Source: Candidatus Altarchaeales archaeon
GTDB lineage: Archaea; Altiarchaeota; Altiarchaeia; IMC4; SCGC-AAA252-I15
Direction of reading: 5' to 3'
NCBI GenBank assembly: GCA_014729705.1
Contig: WJJK01000244.1
Coordinates: 1 to 9,349, forward strand
Length of the DNA: 9,349 bases
A model generated the notes under the pieces. It made no database searches and had not been told where the DNA came from. It worked only from the letters and a program-made list of their open reading frames with translations. This document shows positions 7,834 through 9,349 of the stretch, in pieces; the stretch's first letter is position 1; every line of letters starts with the position of its first letter. Made by a program: the position numbers and the translations under genes.

Positions 7834-8595
7834 ATGGAAGCCAGAATAAAACTGAAAAGACACGGGCCTCTGTATGTAGCTCCCGATCTGGTCACTCCTC
7901 TCAACATGCTTATCGAGAAGGTTAAGACTTTTGAAAATCTCCGCCTTTCTTTCGAGAAACCGGAACCAGATTCTCACCTGACAGGTGAATACTCCATGCT
8001 GGAAACCGGACGTGAAGTCCGGTTTATCGTAAAGGATGAGGTTCTTACGCTGGAGGAGGAATTGGGCCTTATGTGGGCCCTTGCGATTCCCCTGAAATTT
8101 ACGCCGATTGAAAGATACCCGATACCGGGACCCAGACAGTCCGTATTTCATTTTCTAGGTCCCTGGGCCCTCCTCTACGAGAGATTACTGGCGGAGGGCA
8201 GAGGGGAGCTGTCATGGCCCTCTGTGTGTATAGCCGCTCAGTGTGATGTGGGAGCTTGGAGGGGGGATAAACCGATTGAGAGAAATGTCCAGGCTCAGCT
8301 TCACAGGGTTGGGATCAACTGTGGTCCTATCGATGGGATTATCGGACCACGCACCGTGACCGGTTTAAAAGCGGCCCGGCTCTCCAATATCTCCCTGGAG
8401 ACGGCCGAAAAAGAATTAAGGGAACAGCCTTCTGCTGTTCTGAAAAAGAATAAAAGGAATGTATATGGTCACCTGGTGATACAAAATACTGAATATTCCG
8501 TGACCACGATGGGGAGAATTACTTCAACTCGGGTTAATAACGGGACCGCTTTTGCAGTTCAAGGTCCCGGTAGAATTGTTGTAGATGTCGAGTAA
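7834..8595 (+). CDS. Protein with a peptidoglycan-binding-type domain, 253 aa
   Basis: Residues 148-182 match the PG_binding_1 pattern: VQAQLHRVGINCGPIDGIIG followed by PRT, corresponding to the family's 'vq.LQ..L...G...GpvDGi.G..T..a...' signature. That fold binds cell-wall peptidoglycan in many hydrolases. Here no catalytic domain is visible. The N-terminal 70 residues look like a beta-containing module. Residues 71-135 form a distinct Trp/Pro-rich region (EEELGLMWALAIP; FLGPWALLYERLLAEGRGEL). A basic linker (KKNKR, about 210-218) leads to a C-terminal beta segment (GTAFAVQGPGRIVVDV). There is no signal peptide. It may be a virion-associated wall-binding protein, or a protein that reuses the fold for another contact. 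The start is fixed by GGAGG at 7824. The gene sits directly downstream of a terminator and 43 nt before the helicase, whose ATG has its own ribosome binding site. The domain call is fairly sure; the biological role is not. Confidence 0.75.
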   Translation: MEARIKLKRHGPLYVAPDLVTPLNMLIEKVKTFENLRLSFEKPEPDSHLTGEYSMLETGREVRFIVKDEVLTLEEELGLMWALAIPLKFTPIERYPIPGPRQSVFHFLGPWALLYERLLAEGRGELSWPSVCIAAQCDVGAWRGDKPIERNVQAQLHRVGINCGPIDGIIGPRTVTGLKAARLSNISLETAEKELREQPSAVLKKNKRNVYGHLVIQNTEYSVTTMGRITSTRVNNGTAFAVQGPGRIVVDVE

Positions 8596-8627
8596 AAGAT
8601 AAAAGGTTAGGGTAAAAGGTGTTGGAT

Positions 8628-8633
8628 AGGGGG
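8628..8633 (+). promoter_or_regulatory. Ribosome binding site AGGGGG for the helicase gene
   Basis: AGGGGG lies 5 nt upstream of the ATG at 8639 and supports that start. The 43-nt spacer also holds two short copies of TAAAAGGT (around 8599-8620) with no clear promoter. Confidence 0.6.
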
Positions 8634-8638
8634 CTTGA

Positions 8639-9349
8639 ATGAGCAATGACGATAAAACTTACCAGAAACTGCTTAGTATCAGAGATAGCACAGACCTGAC
8701 CCTGAAACCTTGTAGCCGCCTCAAGTCTACTTTTATTGGCTTTGATGGGAAAGAGTACCCCCTCCAACTTCGGTATTACCAGGTGCAAGGTATTCTGCAC
8801 CTGCTAGCAATGCAGCGTTTCCTTTTGGGCGACGATACCGGAACCGGTAAGTGTTGCAAAAAATCCACACTGGTCAAGAGTTCAAGAGGACTAAGGCCGA
8901 TACAGGATTTCTATCCTGAAGAAACAAAACCAGATACTTTTTATTCATTATCTGGAGAAAGTGTTTGGGTAGGGGGCCAGTTTTTACCGGTATCAGGTTT
9001 TTATGATGGCGGAAAAAAACCTACATTGAAAATCAAAACCCATAATGGATACGAATTGGAAGGAACTTTAGTACATCCCATATTAGTTCGTAGAGAGGAA
9101 GGAGAGAAATGGGTCAAATTATCTGAGATACAGGAAGGAGATTATGTTTGTATTGATAGGGGAGAATATAATTTTGGCGAGCCTCTATCTTTGCCCAAGA
9201 TAGAGGCTTCTCCTTCTGAAACAGGGCATCAACTCCCCCAAAGAATGACTCCGGATTTGTCTCGATTTTTGGCTTATGTAGTGGCAGAGGGTTCTATATT
9301 TGAAGGAACCATCCATATCAGCCAATCTCATGAGATAAATCCTGAGATA
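8639..9349 (+). CDS. Superfamily 2 (SNF2-like) helicase precursor with intein, 3' end outside window
   Basis: The frame is open for 237 codons to the window's edge. Residues 1-71 are the N-extein: LRYYQVQGILHLL (45-56 region) resembles the 'LR.YQ..gv..l' element that precedes motif I in SNF2 and related helicases. LLGDDTGTGK (62-71) is motif I/Walker A, cut right after the ATP-binding lysine. Residues 72 onward are an intein (separate entry), so the expected Thr/Ser that completes GKT should be the first residue of the C-extein beyond the window. The mature protein would be an ATP-dependent DNA translocase/helicase acting in phage replication, recombination or transcription. Which of these, and whether it is truly SNF2 rather than another SF2 group, cannot be told because motifs II-VI lie outside the window. 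The helicase call rests on about 30 residues plus the usual preference of inteins for ATP-binding sites. Confidence 0.85.
   Translation, partial: MSNDDKTYQKLLSIRDSTDLTLKPCSRLKSTFIGFDGKEYPLQLRYYQVQGILHLLAMQRFLLGDDTGTGKCCKKSTLVKSSRGLRPIQDFYPEETKPDTFYSLSGESVWVGGQFLPVSGFYDGGKKPTLKIKTHNGYELEGTLVHPILVRREEGEKWVKLSEIQEGDYVCIDRGEYNFGEPLSLPKIEASPSETGHQLPQRMTPDLSRFLAYVVAEGSIFEGTIHISQSHEINPEI
8852..9349 (+). mobile_element. Intein with LAGLIDADG homing endonuclease, N-terminal part
   Basis: This is an in-frame protein-splicing element starting at Cys72 of the helicase precursor. Splicing block A is CCKKSTLVKSSRGLRPI (72-88), with Cys as nucleophile and the usual 'T.V....G...I' pattern. The segment FYDGGKKPTLKIKTHNGYEL (121-140) leads into block B, GTLVHPILV (142-150), whose T143 and H146 are the conserved TxxH residues that assist the N-S acyl shift. 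KLSEIQEGDYV (160-170) closes the N-terminal Hint half. LSRFLAYVVAEGSIF (207-221) is the first LAGLIDADG motif of a homing endonuclease, with Glu217 in the place of the usual acidic catalytic residue. The second endonuclease motif, block F and the terminal His-Asn are outside the window. GC content is about 40% by hand count (8881-9349) versus about 48% in the N-extein, and AGA, ATA and TTA codons are more frequent, which agrees with separate ancestry. Confidence 0.93.

Noticed and set aside
8422..8440. GAACAGC-CTTCT-GCTGTTC hairpin followed by an A-rich stretch
   Set aside because: Lies inside the 253-aa coding frame with no T-run after it; not a terminator, and a 7-bp stem is not rare.
8534..8800. 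88-codon minus-strand frame across the helicase start
   Set aside because: Opposes the N-extein and the end of the 253-aa gene, both supported by motifs and ribosome binding sites.

Overview
The window looks like part of a tailed double-stranded DNA bacteriophage genome (Caudoviricetes), or a prophage derived from one. All recognisable genes are on the + strand and tightly packed. Two virion-type proteins come first, and hairpin terminators separate the gene groups. The last gene is a DNA helicase/translocase interrupted by an intein. I see no rRNA, tRNA, CRISPR array, insertion sequence or attachment site. The host cannot be named from the sequence. Shine-Dalgarno sequences of the AGGAG type point to a bacterial host, and the coding regions outside the intein look close to 50% GC by eye.

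Left part (1-6450): a 261-residue beta-rich protein (51-836) precedes an 1837-residue structural protein (880-6393). The latter has phage tail/baseplate or fibre features: an N-terminal 'G-K-P-x-L-D-S-E-x-N' module, a 'DDEII...GRGRGG..A..H' module and an adhesin-like beta module near the C-terminus. A near-perfect GC-rich hairpin terminator closes this block. The first ATG lies close to the left edge and the true 5' end of that gene is not certain.

Middle part (6476-8595): four small to medium genes. A 68-residue soluble protein overlaps a 79-residue protein with a signal peptide or membrane anchor. Next is a 262-residue orphan protein. A second hairpin terminator sits almost directly on the ribosome binding site of a 253-residue protein that carries a peptidoglycan-binding-type motif in its middle but no recognisable lytic domain.

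Right part (8639-9349, cut by the window edge): the start of a superfamily 2 (SNF2-like) helicase. Its Walker A motif is broken after the lysine (GDDTGTGK) by an intein with a recognisable N-terminal splicing block, a TxxH block and the first LAGLIDADG homing endonuclease motif. The intein DNA is clearly more AT-rich (about 40% GC by hand count) than the extein before it (about 48%), which suggests later acquisition. This is the most notable element in the window. The helicase should be unable to bind ATP until the intein splices out.
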